From CAIVPM01 sp964477265 (GTDB taxonomy: Bacteria > Bacteroidota > Bacteroidia > Chitinophagales > Chitinophagaceae), in assembly GCA_964477265.1 (NCBI GenBank), contig CAYZDJ010000001.1:62001-126000 (forward strand): a stretch of DNA of 64,000 nucleotides. The letters are read 5' to 3'. Each line of letters starts with the position of its first letter. Positions within the stretch are counted from its first letter, which is position 1. The notes under the pieces are model-generated. The model did not search any database. It was given only the letters and a program-made list of their open reading frames with translations, and was not told where the DNA came from. The position numbers and the translations under genes were made by a program. Below, piece by piece: positions 45,764 to 53,883 of the stretch.

Positions 45764-48700
45764 ATGAAAAAAATTTACAAAAGTACTTTTAAAACAGGGT
45801 TCTTTTTTGTGTGCTTGTTAATGCTTTGTTCATTTGCTAATGCACAAACAGCAAGTTTTTCAATTAACGACACAAGCCAATGCATTGGTGGCAATAGTTT
45901 TGTTTTTACAAACACTTCTACAGCTGGTGCAAGTAGTTATTTATGGGATTTTGGTGATGGCACTTCATCAACATTGGCAAGTCCAACACACACATACACA
46001 ACTTCGGGATACCACTATGTAAATTTGAATGTAGTATATGGAAATCTTACCAGGACTGCAAATGGTGTTAGTGTTTATGTTGGTGCAAAACCAACCCCAA
46101 GTTTCAGCAATTCAATAGTTAGTCCTTTAAATTATGGATTTTCTAATACATCAACCATTAGTTCTGGATATATATCAGGTTATAGCTGGGATTTTGGTGA
46201 TGGAAGCATTGGTAGTGGTAATTATGTTACACATGCTTTTGCCAGTGCAGGAACATATAATGTTAAACTTGTTGTAACCAGTGAGATTGGGTGTAAGGAT
46301 AGTATTACTACAGCAGTTGTAGTAAGTTCAGGTTCAGGTGGTGGATCAAGTGTTTCACCATCATTTACAGTAAACAGCAGCAGTCAATGTTTAACAGGCA
46401 ATAGCTTTGTATTTACCAATACCACACCATCAGCCCCAATGGGTACAGTATATAGCTGGAGTTTTGGTGATGGTGGTACATCATCATTGTCAAGTCCAAC
46501 ATACAGCTATGCAAGTGCAGGTTATTATTATGTTCAAATGACAGCCACTTATGGTGGACAAACATATTATGCAGCAGGACAAAGTTTATTTGTAGGAGCA
46601 GTACCAGTAGCAGGTTTTACATCAAACTATGCTAGTCCATTATCATACAATTTCAATAGTACATCAACAGTAAGCAATGGCTATGTATCAGGTTACAGTT
46701 GGGATTTTGGGGATGGTGGTACATCAACAGCACAAAATCCACAACACACATTTGCCAGTGCAGGCACATATAATGTTACTTTAACAGTAACAACCAATGC
46801 AGGTTGCACAGCAACTATTACTACAGCAGTTGTAGTAAGTTCAGGTTCAGGTGGTGGATCAAGTGTTTCACCATCATTTACAGTAAACAGCAGCAGTCAA
46901 TGTTTAACAGGCAATAGCTTTGTATTTACCAATACCACACCATCAGCCCCAATGGGTACAGTATATAGCTGGAGTTTTGGTGATGGTGGTACATCATCAT
47001 TGTCAAGTCCAACATACAGCTATGCAAGTGCAGGTTATTATTATGTTCAAATGACAGCCACTTATGGTGGACAAACATATTATGCAGCAGGACAGAATGT
47101 TTATGTTGGTGCATTACCTTCTGCTCAGTTTACATCATCATTTGTAAGTGCATTGCAATACGGATTTAGCAGCACTTCAACAGTAGGTACAGGATATATA
47201 AATAGTTATGCATGGAGCTTTGGTGATGGTGGCACAGCTACTTCAAACAATGCACAACACACATTTGCAAGTGTGGGTACATATAACGTTAAACTAGTTG
47301 TTACTACAGAAACAGGATGCGTTGACAGTATTACCACAGCTGTAGCAATTGATACTGTAGCAAGTGGTGGTTCAGGAGGAAGTGGAGGTATTTCATTCAA
47401 TCCATTATTTACTATTAACTCAACAAATCAATGTATAACAGGTAATAGCTTTGTATTCACTAATACTACATTATTGGCACCAATTGGCACAACTTACAGC
47501 TGGAATTTTGGAGATGGTTCTACTTCATCTGCTACAAGTCCAACACATACTTATGCAAGTGCTGGTTACTATTACGTAACTATGACTGCTACATATAATG
47601 GTCAGGTATTTTCAGCAAGTGGTCAAAGTGTATATGTAGGTCCTACACCTGTTGCAAGCTTTGCAAGTTATAGCAATGGTGGCTTGGCTTATACTTTCAA
47701 CAATACATCATCTGTTACTAGTGGGTATATAACTGGTTATAGCTGGAGTTTTGGTGATGGTGGCACTGCTACAACTGCAAATCCACAACATACTTATGCA
47801 AGTGCTGGTGTATATACTGTTACCTTAACAGTAACCACCAATGCAGGTTGCACTGCAACAACATCTTCATCGATCACTACATGTCCAACTGTTACTGCTG
47901 CATTTAGCGTTAGCAGCTCAAATAGTCAGTGTCAAACTGGTAATTCATATACGTTTACAAATAGCTCTACAAACAATGCTGGTGTGCCAACATCAGGCAT
48001 GAGTTATGTTTGGTATTTTGGTGATGGAACTACCTCAACAGCAGTTACTCCACCTGCACATTCTTATAGTACATGGGGCGATTATGATGTGAAATTAGTA
48101 GCAACATTAACTGTTGGCGGTTGCACAGTTTCTGACTCATTTTTACTTATTAAGGCATTAGCAGTAAATCCAATGCCGGTTGCAAGCTATCGTTTAATAT
48201 TAGATAATGTTCCATACATGCCAACTGCATTGCCAAGCGATACAACAAAACTTTGCTGGCATTATGGGTATGATTTCTCCTACCAAAGCAGTTCTACTTT
48301 AGCTCGTGGCCCAATGGATTATTTCTGGCATTTTGGTACATCTGCATTATACTTCAGAGATGGTGACAGCAGCCATTATATTAACCCAAGAATAATATTT
48401 GATACAGCAGGAACATATCCTGTGAAATTGGTTGTTGTTTCTGATAAAGGTTGTATGGATAGTGTTATAAGAATTGTTGAACTGAGTGACCCACATGCAA
48501 GATTTAACTATGCTATAGATTCTACAACAGATATTTATGCAAGCCCAACAGTTTCTGTTTCAGATTTCTCTTATGACTATGGTGGTTATTTAGTAGCATG
48601 GAATTGGAATTTTGGTGGTGGAGTAGCTAACTCTGCATTGCAGCACCCTGCATCATTTAGTTATGCTTGTGGCGGCAACCATAGCATTATTTTACAAGTA

Positions 48701-50776
48701 ACAAGTGATGTTGGTTGTGTTGATGATACGGTTGTAAATTTTGTTATCAGGATAAGGCCAAAAGCAAACTTCAGTATTTCTGCACCAAACTATACGCCTA
48801 ATGTTTATGCTCGTCCTACATATACATTTACCAATAGCACTACTGTAAATGATGCTTGCCCAAATATGAGCTACAATTGGAATTTTGGAGATGGGTATAC
48901 ATCTTCTTCAACCAATCCAACACATATTTTCAGAGGTAGTGGCACATATACTGTAACATTGATTGCAACCAATAATAATGGTGGCAAAAAAGATACAACA
49001 AGCAACACTGTTACAGTTTCTATAAGACCGAGGGCATTGTTCAGTATGTCTCAAGTAACTACTCCAAATGCTTATGCTGCACCTACGGTATCCTACAATA
49101 ATACAAGTTCGTCAACAGATACTGCTGCACCTGCTGCATCATTAGGCTATGCATGGGAATTTGGTGATGGCTCAACATCTAATGTAAGATTCCCATCAAC
49201 ACATCAATATGCATCTGGAGGAACTTATACAGTAACATTAATAGTTACCAATCCAATTAGTGGATTGAAAGATACTGTTGCACACAATATAACAGTGAAT
49301 GTTAAACCACAGGCTGCATTTACTGTAGGTGCTGCTGTTTACAGTCCAGATGTATATGCTCAACCAAACTATACTTTTACCAATGGTTCTACTGTTAATG
49401 ATGCTTCAGGCAACTTGACTTATGCCTGGACTTTTGGTGATGGTGGTATCTCAACAGCTACCAATCCAAATTATACTTATACGAGTGGTGGAACATATAC
49501 TGTAATGTTGATTGTAACCAACACAAATGGTGGATTAAAAGATACTATAACTACAACTGTTATTGCAAAAATAAAACCACAGGCAGCATTCTCAGATAAT
49601 GTTACAGGGCAACCTGTTGTTAACTATGCTAACCCTGTAGTAACATTTACCAACGCTACCACATCAAACGATGGAGCTGGTGCTTACACTTATACATGGA
49701 ACTTTGGCGATGGTGGCACTTCAAATGCAACCAACCCAACACACCAATATGTAAATGGAGGAACATATACGGTAACATTAATTGCAACTAATACAAATGG
49801 TGGATTAAAAGATACCATAACTCATAATACCATAGTATTGATTAAACCACAGGCTGCATTTAGTAGTGCATTGGATTATGCTGGTGATATCTACTCAAAT
49901 CCTACTGCTAACTTTACCAATGCCACCACATCTAACGATGGGGCAGGAGCTTACACTTATTCATGGGATTTTGGTGATGCTGCAACTTCAACAGCAACTA
50001 ACCCTTCTCATCAATATGCTGTAGGAGGAACTTACACAGTAACTTTAATTGCAACCAATACCAATGGTGGTTTAAAAGATACAGTTACACACAACGTAAA
50101 TATTGTAATAAAACCAAAAGCAATTATATCTGTACACAGTGATACTGTAAGCATGGCTGTACCAATGCCAATTGGCAATGCAGACTACAAACGCTACACT
50201 ATTACTGCTTTAAACAATCTTGCCAATCCAAGTACAATTGTTGCAGGTACAATAGCACACACTGAAATAATCATTGATACTGTATATATACCTCGCAACG
50301 ACTCTGCACAATTTGCAGATGTAATAGATGCCGATGCAACTTTTGGTATTCAGCTAGATACGTTGGCTAATTACAGGTTTAATGTAACGCTTATTGTTAC
50401 AAGCGATTTGGGTGTTAAAGACACTGCTTATGCTGTGCTTGGAGTAACTGAAAGTGGTGCTATTTTATACAGAACAGGTCGTTCATCATCAATTATTGTA
50501 TTACCAAATATTGGTGCTAAAGAAATTATAATACCAGTAGTGGCAAGCGATAAGTTGTTTGTGTATCCTAATCCTACACAAAACACACTTAGGGTAAGTA
50601 CAAAAGGCTGTGCAGAATTAACCATAATAGATGCATTGGGCAAACCTGTTGTACGCAAAAAAGTAGCTAACGATAATGAGTCTATTAATGTGCAGCAACT
50701 TGCAAAAGGTACCTACTACATTATAGGTATAATGAAAGACGGCTCTAAGAAAAATCAGAAATTTATTAAAGAATAA
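45764..50776 (+). CDS. Giant PKD-repeat protein with T9SS sorting domain
   Basis: A 1670-aa secreted protein: signal peptide (to ~27, ANA-Q), then a string of PKD domains. I count 13 units with the WxFGDG motif plus three degenerate ones (FGDA, FGTS, FGGG). The first eight are arranged in pairs joined by Ser/Gly linkers (SSGSGGGSSVSPSF); the later ones carry VYAxPxxTFTN-type openings. Two ~93-residue segments are encoded by identical DNA. The last ~75 residues (DKLFVYPNPTQNTLRV ... KGTYYIIGI) form a T9SS sorting domain. Probably a cell-surface adhesin or matrix protein. It ends in a perfect 20-bp terminator. No paired LytTR repeat lies upstream. Confidence 0.9.
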   Translation: MKKIYKSTFKTGFFFVCLLMLCSFANAQTASFSINDTSQCIGGNSFVFTNTSTAGASSYLWDFGDGTSSTLASPTHTYTTSGYHYVNLNVVYGNLTRTANGVSVYVGAKPTPSFSNSIVSPLNYGFSNTSTISSGYISGYSWDFGDGSIGSGNYVTHAFASAGTYNVKLVVTSEIGCKDSITTAVVVSSGSGGGSSVSPSFTVNSSSQCLTGNSFVFTNTTPSAPMGTVYSWSFGDGGTSSLSSPTYSYASAGYYYVQMTATYGGQTYYAAGQSLFVGAVPVAGFTSNYASPLSYNFNSTSTVSNGYVSGYSWDFGDGGTSTAQNPQHTFASAGTYNVTLTVTTNAGCTATITTAVVVSSGSGGGSSVSPSFTVNSSSQCLTGNSFVFTNTTPSAPMGTVYSWSFGDGGTSSLSSPTYSYASAGYYYVQMTATYGGQTYYAAGQNVYVGALPSAQFTSSFVSALQYGFSSTSTVGTGYINSYAWSFGDGGTATSNNAQHTFASVGTYNVKLVVTTETGCVDSITTAVAIDTVASGGSGGSGGISFNPLFTINSTNQCITGNSFVFTNTTLLAPIGTTYSWNFGDGSTSSATSPTHTYASAGYYYVTMTATYNGQVFSASGQSVYVGPTPVASFASYSNGGLAYTFNNTSSVTSGYITGYSWSFGDGGTATTANPQHTYASAGVYTVTLTVTTNAGCTATTSSSITTCPTVTAAFSVSSSNSQCQTGNSYTFTNSSTNNAGVPTSGMSYVWYFGDGTTSTAVTPPAHSYSTWGDYDVKLVATLTVGGCTVSDSFLLIKALAVNPMPVASYRLILDNVPYMPTALPSDTTKLCWHYGYDFSYQSSSTLARGPMDYFWHFGTSALYFRDGDSSHYINPRIIFDTAGTYPVKLVVVSDKGCMDSVIRIVELSDPHARFNYAIDSTTDIYASPTVSVSDFSYDYGGYLVAWNWNFGGGVANSALQHPASFSYACGGNHSIILQVTSDVGCVDDTVVNFVIRIRPKANFSISAPNYTPNVYARPTYTFTNSTTVNDACPNMSYNWNFGDGYTSSSTNPTHIFRGSGTYTVTLIATNNNGGKKDTTSNTVTVSIRPRALFSMSQVTTPNAYAAPTVSYNNTSSSTDTAAPAASLGYAWEFGDGSTSNVRFPSTHQYASGGTYTVTLIVTNPISGLKDTVAHNITVNVKPQAAFTVGAAVYSPDVYAQPNYTFTNGSTVNDASGNLTYAWTFGDGGISTATNPNYTYTSGGTYTVMLIVTNTNGGLKDTITTTVIAKIKPQAAFSDNVTGQPVVNYANPVVTFTNATTSNDGAGAYTYTWNFGDGGTSNATNPTHQYVNGGTYTVTLIATNTNGGLKDTITHNTIVLIKPQAAFSSALDYAGDIYSNPTANFTNATTSNDGAGAYTYSWDFGDAATSTATNPSHQYAVGGTYTVTLIATNTNGGLKDTVTHNVNIVIKPKAIISVHSDTVSMAVPMPIGNADYKRYTITALNNLANPSTIVAGTIAHTEIIIDTVYIPRNDSAQFADVIDADATFGIQLDTLANYRFNVTLIVTSDLGVKDTAYAVLGVTESGAILYRTGRSSSIIVLPNIGAKEIIIPVVASDKLFVYPNPTQNTLRVSTKGCAELTIIDALGKPVVRKKVANDNESINVQQLAKGTYYIIGIMKDGSKKNQKFIKE
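46303..46581 (+). repeat. 279-bp perfect direct repeat, copy 1
   Basis: Identical by eye to 46816-47094 (offset 513 bases, 171 codons, in frame). It covers the Ser/Gly linker and one complete PKD unit of the giant PKD gene. Sequence identity stops sharply at both edges. Confidence 0.9.
46816..47094 (+). repeat. 279-bp perfect direct repeat, copy 2
   Basis: Second copy of the repeat starting at 46303. The flanking PKD units are clearly diverged at DNA level, so this copy arose by recent duplication or gene conversion. Confidence 0.9.
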
Positions 50777-50790
50777 TCTTATTGGAATTT

Positions 50791-50833
50791 AAAATATAAA
50801 ACCCCAAAGCATTGCTTTGGGGTTTTATATTTT
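50791..50833. terminator. Strong bidirectional terminator
   Basis: A perfect 20-bp stem (AAAATATAAAACCCCAAAGC and its complement) with an ATT loop follows the PKD gene stop. Confidence 0.9.
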
Positions 50834-50898
50834 AAAAAGGTATTAAGGTAATGCTTAATGGTATGTCTGATGCAAACTTTAGAATGTATGTCGTGAGC

Positions 50899-50941
50899 AA
50901 TTATAACTCTGTTAGGGTTTTAACTGAACAGAGTTATAATT
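50899..50941. repeat. 15-bp perfect inverted repeat
   Basis: AATTATAACTCTGTT at 50899-50913 is matched by AACAGAGTTATAATT at 50927-50941 with a 13-base loop. It lies 43 bases beyond the stop of the minus-strand multidrug-export-like gene. No T run follows on either strand, so it is not a standard terminator. Confidence 0.75.
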
Positions 50942-50983
50942 GTGTTTTACCAATATAATCAAATGCAAAACGACTATTGATAT

Positions 50984-51412
50984 TTAAAACAATTTCATAC
51001 CAAAATGACCAATGATAGTAAACACTGCACAACGCAAAAGAACACCTATACAGCACCATGTTAATAGTTTAGGCATAGATACATTAAACCCAACGCCAAC
51101 TGCAATGCTTACAGGTGCACCCACTGTAAATGTGCCAACTAAACCCAATCCAACAATACCATATTTTTCCCAAAGCTTATGAGCCAGATTTGGTTTTTTA
51201 TTTTTTATTTCTGTTTTAGGTTTTCTGTATTTTGAAATATTTTTTTCAATTTTTTCGCCTAAAAAAGCAGCAATAAAAGCACCTGCAATACCACCAGCTA
51301 AACTTGCAAAAAATATTACCCAAGGATTTAAGCCAAAAGCAAAACCAGTGGGAATGGCTGCATATATTTCAAATGTTGCTAATCCTGCAACTGTTAGTAT
51401 TTTATAAATCAT
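50984..51412 (-). CDS. Small multidrug-export-like (DedA/VTT-related) membrane protein
   Basis: A 142-aa protein with four hydrophobic segments (about 3-22, 30-50, 85-108 and 115-138), split by a short Lys-rich loop (RKPKTEIKNKKP). The segments GLNPWVIFFASLAGGIAGAFIAAFLGEKIE and FTVGAPVSIAVGVGF are typical of the Sm_multidrug_ex family. The name is historical; a transport substrate has not been established for most members. It stands alone. Confidence 0.65.
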   Translation of the reverse strand: MIYKILTVAGLATFEIYAAIPTGFAFGLNPWVIFFASLAGGIAGAFIAAFLGEKIEKNISKYRKPKTEIKNKKPNLAHKLWEKYGIVGLGLVGTFTVGAPVSIAVGVGFNVSMPKLLTWCCIGVLLRCAVFTIIGHFGMKLF

Positions 51413-51444
51413 AAGTAAAGCAAATTTAGATGAATGAAAAACAA

Positions 51445-51477
51445 AAAACCTCGAAGCATTTTATACTTCGAGGTTTT
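51445..51477 (-). terminator. CCTCGAAG terminator, copy 1
   Basis: AAAACCTCGAAG pairs with CTTCGAGGTTTT around a 9-base loop, with flanking A and T runs. It probably serves the minus-strand gene ending at 51593, though 115 bases away. An almost identical hairpin occurs at 53821-53851. Confidence 0.65.
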
Positions 51478-51592
51478 ATATAATTTAATGCTCAGTTTAG
51501 TTTGTATCTAAAAATTATTCTGCATGTTAAATACAATATTGTAAAGCGTACTTAAAACTATTAAAGCTATAATCTTGGAGAGCTAGAGAGAA

Positions 51593-52387
51593 TTATTTTG
51601 AAAATATTTGAATGGCGTAAGAAGTAAGATAAGCTTTAATCTCATCAATAGTAAATTGAAAACGGTAATCTCCTAAATCATCGTAAGCATTGGCAGCCCA
51701 ACAAAAACACTGTTCTAAAGTAAAATATATTTTATTGGCTTCATAATAAAATCCAACATATTCTAAACTTATATTGCTGGTATCAAGGCTTTCTATACAT
51801 CTATAATAATTGTCAATTTGATATAAATCTCTTTCAATTTCTGTGCTATCATTTTTTTGCTGATGAATTATGAGACTATCATTTACTTGCTTTAAAAAAT
51901 TGTAAATAATTGAATTTTTCTTTGCATAAATTAGTTGTGCTAAAGACTTTCTTTTTTCTGCAAGAATTAAAGTATCAAGTGTTATTCTATTGCCAGTAGA
52001 AACATCAAATAAATAATGTTCAGTGTTTTCGGTATTATGTTTTCCAAAACTTGCCCACACATTTATGGCAAGTATTCTTGAGTTGTTTTCTGCAACTTTA
52101 AAATTCAAGTCGTGATAAATCCAAGCCACATTATCATCTTTGGGGTACCATACATTTTCGAAAATACTTTTCTTAAAATTTCCATTTTCAATCTCCAAAA
52201 ATTCTAATAAAGCATTGTTGATTTTTCTTGTAGCAACTTTATTATTGGGTATAATAACTTTTGGAAAAATATACGCTTCTTTAGAAATGCTGTTGATTTG
52301 TTTTATAGTTTTTATAATTGCTTTATTTTTTTGACCATAAAGCACTACATAGCTTAAAAGAAAGAAAATGAAGAATACTTTTTTCAT
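51593..52387 (-). CDS. Secreted hypothetical protein, DUF3298/RsiV-like pattern
   Basis: A 264-aa protein with a signal peptide (MKKVFFIFFLLSYVVLYGQ). The middle part, with HDLNFKVAENNSRILAINVWASFG then EHYLFDVSTGNRITLDTLIL, has the layout of DUF3298-type domains. In those, strands are followed by a stored-state description of a value and its comparison. The similarity is weak and no function is claimed. A single Cys pair (CFCW) lies near residue 228. A dispersed inverted repeat sits in the gap upstream of it. Confidence 0.55.
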   Translation of the reverse strand: MKKVFFIFFLLSYVVLYGQKNKAIIKTIKQINSISKEAYIFPKVIIPNNKVATRKINNALLEFLEIENGNFKKSIFENVWYPKDDNVAWIYHDLNFKVAENNSRILAINVWASFGKHNTENTEHYLFDVSTGNRITLDTLILAEKRKSLAQLIYAKKNSIIYNFLKQVNDSLIIHQQKNDSTEIERDLYQIDNYYRCIESLDTSNISLEYVGFYYEANKIYFTLEQCFCWAANAYDDLGDYRFQFTIDEIKAYLTSYAIQIFSK

Positions 52388-52426
52388 AGATTAACTTTAT
52401 TCAATGAAGCTGTTTAACATTTTTCA

Positions 52427-52523
52427 ACCGCAACTACGCAGAGGTTTTCGCAAAGAAAAACACAAAGATTTAGTTGAATCCTTTGCTATCTCTGCGTTGT
52501 ATTTTCTTCGTGTGCTTTGCGGT
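52427..52523. repeat. Imperfect intergenic inverted repeat with ACCGCAA / TTGCGGT ends
   Basis: The left arm ACCGCAA-x-ACGCAGAGG-x-CGCAAAG-x-CACAAAG and the right arm CTTTGC-x-CTCTGCG-x-CGTGTG-x-TTTGCGGT form an imperfect palindrome of about 100 bases between two minus-strand genes. The CGCAAAG and TTTGCGG pieces are frequent in Bacteroidota intergenic repeats. It is not coding. Confidence 0.6.
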
Positions 52524-52584
52524 AAAACCCATCATAAATTGATTTTGAATAGACTAAATTTTAAACAACTTAAATATCACATTA

Positions 52585-53256
52585 TCATTTCTTCTTGGCT
52601 TGCTTTACAAACTTTAACCCTTTTTCAAACTTAAAATATGTATCCATCTCTAAAGATGGGCAACAGCCAGGATCGCCAGCTTGTAAGCATTCTGTTCTGC
52701 CAATTAACTCTCCATTTTCTATTCTTTCAGGAAAAAATCTACCAGAAGTGTCTGCACCATTTCCACAAATACCCAGTTCGTGAATAGTGTATATTTTGTA
52801 TAATCTTAGTTTCTTATTGTTAGTTATATAGCAATAAATATTTAGTCGTGGTCTGGAATTTTGATTGTAGTAAACACTTACTATCAGGTCATTTAAATTA
52901 TCGTGGTTTAAGTCTCCTTCAATAAAATTGTTAATAGCTGGAATTTGATGCATTGGTGCAAAAGATGGCTCATTATTGTAATTCACATATCGTATCTGAA
53001 TGCTGCCCTCAACAGTATCAACAACAACTTTAGCAGCATCATCATACATTTTGATTTGTCTCTTACATTTTTTATAGTATGACTTAAATAGAGTATCCTG
53101 AATATTTTTTTTTGTTTTGAAACTAATAAATGGTGAGTCAATAATTGTTTCTACTACGGGCTTTTTTGCCTTTTTAGGTTGAGCAAATAAATTGGTAGTG
53201 AAACTTATAAGTAATACTATTAATGTTGTTCGAATGATTAAAGAAAATAGTTTCAT
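52585..53256 (-). CDS. Secreted hypothetical protein
   Basis: A 223-aa protein with a signal peptide (MKLFSLIIRTTLIVLLISFTTNLFAQ) and a Lys-rich linker. The remainder resembles a single globular domain with a D-rich stretch (NFIEGDLNHDNLNDLIVSVYYNQNSRPRLNIYCYI). The GDLNHDNLNDLIV part follows the pattern of an FG-GAP/calcium-binding repeat. The C-terminus holds a Cys cluster (ECLQAGDPGCCPSLEMD). Not recognised. It lies 30 bases downstream of a small lipoprotein gene on the same strand, so the two may be one unit. Confidence 0.65.
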   Translation of the reverse strand: MKLFSLIIRTTLIVLLISFTTNLFAQPKKAKKPVVETIIDSPFISFKTKKNIQDTLFKSYYKKCKRQIKMYDDAAKVVVDTVEGSIQIRYVNYNNEPSFAPMHQIPAINNFIEGDLNHDNLNDLIVSVYYNQNSRPRLNIYCYITNNKKLRLYKIYTIHELGICGNGADTSGRFFPERIENGELIGRTECLQAGDPGCCPSLEMDTYFKFEKGLKFVKQAKKK

Positions 53257-53286
53257 AAGTTTATTTTGAAATGATTTTTTGAGTAA

Positions 53287-53745
53287 TTATTTGCAATTCA
53301 CAACTTTTAAAGTATCTCCGGTAAAAGTTATTTTGGTTTTATCAATAAATTTTCCGTGCGTATAATTTGCATCAAATTTATAATTATCACTCCCCCAAAT
53401 GTCATTAGTCAGGGTATAGCTGTTTCCATTTTTAAGCATTGCTATTTCACAGATAGTTTCCATACCTTCCTGATATGATTTGTAAATACCCATTAAAGTA
53501 TCACCAGAAAATTGCATATCATATAAAGTTCCTGTTCTGCTATCTTTTTCATAAGACAAATAGTTTAAGGTTCCAGTCAAAGCCTGATTGCTGTCTTTCA
53601 ATTGCATATTAACTGTATCATTGTTAAATGCATAGAGATAGCAAGTAATAGTAGCTTTAGTTAACTGTTTGTCTTCTTTTTTGCTTGTAGCATTATTGCA
53701 ACTTATTAAAAAAATAACTACTGCAAAAAGGATTATTTGGTTCAT
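53287..53745 (-). CDS. Small lipoprotein of unknown function
   Basis: A 152-aa protein with a lipoprotein signal (MNQIILFAVVIFLISC, lipobox LISC). The mature part is a strand-rich domain of about 125 residues (ATITCYLYAFNNDTVNMQLKDSNQALTGTLNYLSYEKDSRTG ... GDTLMGIYKSYQEG) with the layout of a small lipocalin-like sandwich. It ends GDTLKVVNCK. Not recognised. It lies between aconitase and a secreted hypothetical, both on the same strand. Confidence 0.7.
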   Translation of the reverse strand: MNQIILFAVVIFLISCNNATSKKEDKQLTKATITCYLYAFNNDTVNMQLKDSNQALTGTLNYLSYEKDSRTGTLYDMQFSGDTLMGIYKSYQEGMETICEIAMLKNGNSYTLTNDIWGSDNYKFDANYTHGKFIDKTKITFTGDTLKVVNCK

Positions 53746-53820
53746 TTAGTTATAAGTATTTTGGTGTAAATATTTACTAATACATCCATAGAACCAAATC
53801 TTTGATGAAAATGCGAAATA

Positions 53821-53851
53821 AAAAACCTCGAAGCAATTTACTTCGAGGTTT
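53821..53851 (-). terminator. Terminator of aconitase (CCTCGAAG hairpin, copy 2)
   Basis: AAAACCTCGAAG pairs with CTTCGAGGTTTT with a 7-base loop, 33 bases beyond the aconitase stop, with A/T runs at both sides. Confidence 0.8.
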
Positions 53852-53883
53852 TACAAAAAACTAATTAACAAATTAGCTGATAG

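Noticed and set aside
46300..47100. CRISPR or minisatellite array in the PKD gene
   Set aside because: The repeats are long, in frame with PKD domains, and encode the conserved WxFGDG motif; there are no short regular repeats with unique spacers.
52404..52634. 76-codon plus-strand frame
   Set aside because: It reads through the intergenic inverted repeat and into the end of a minus-strand gene; the product has no recognisable features.
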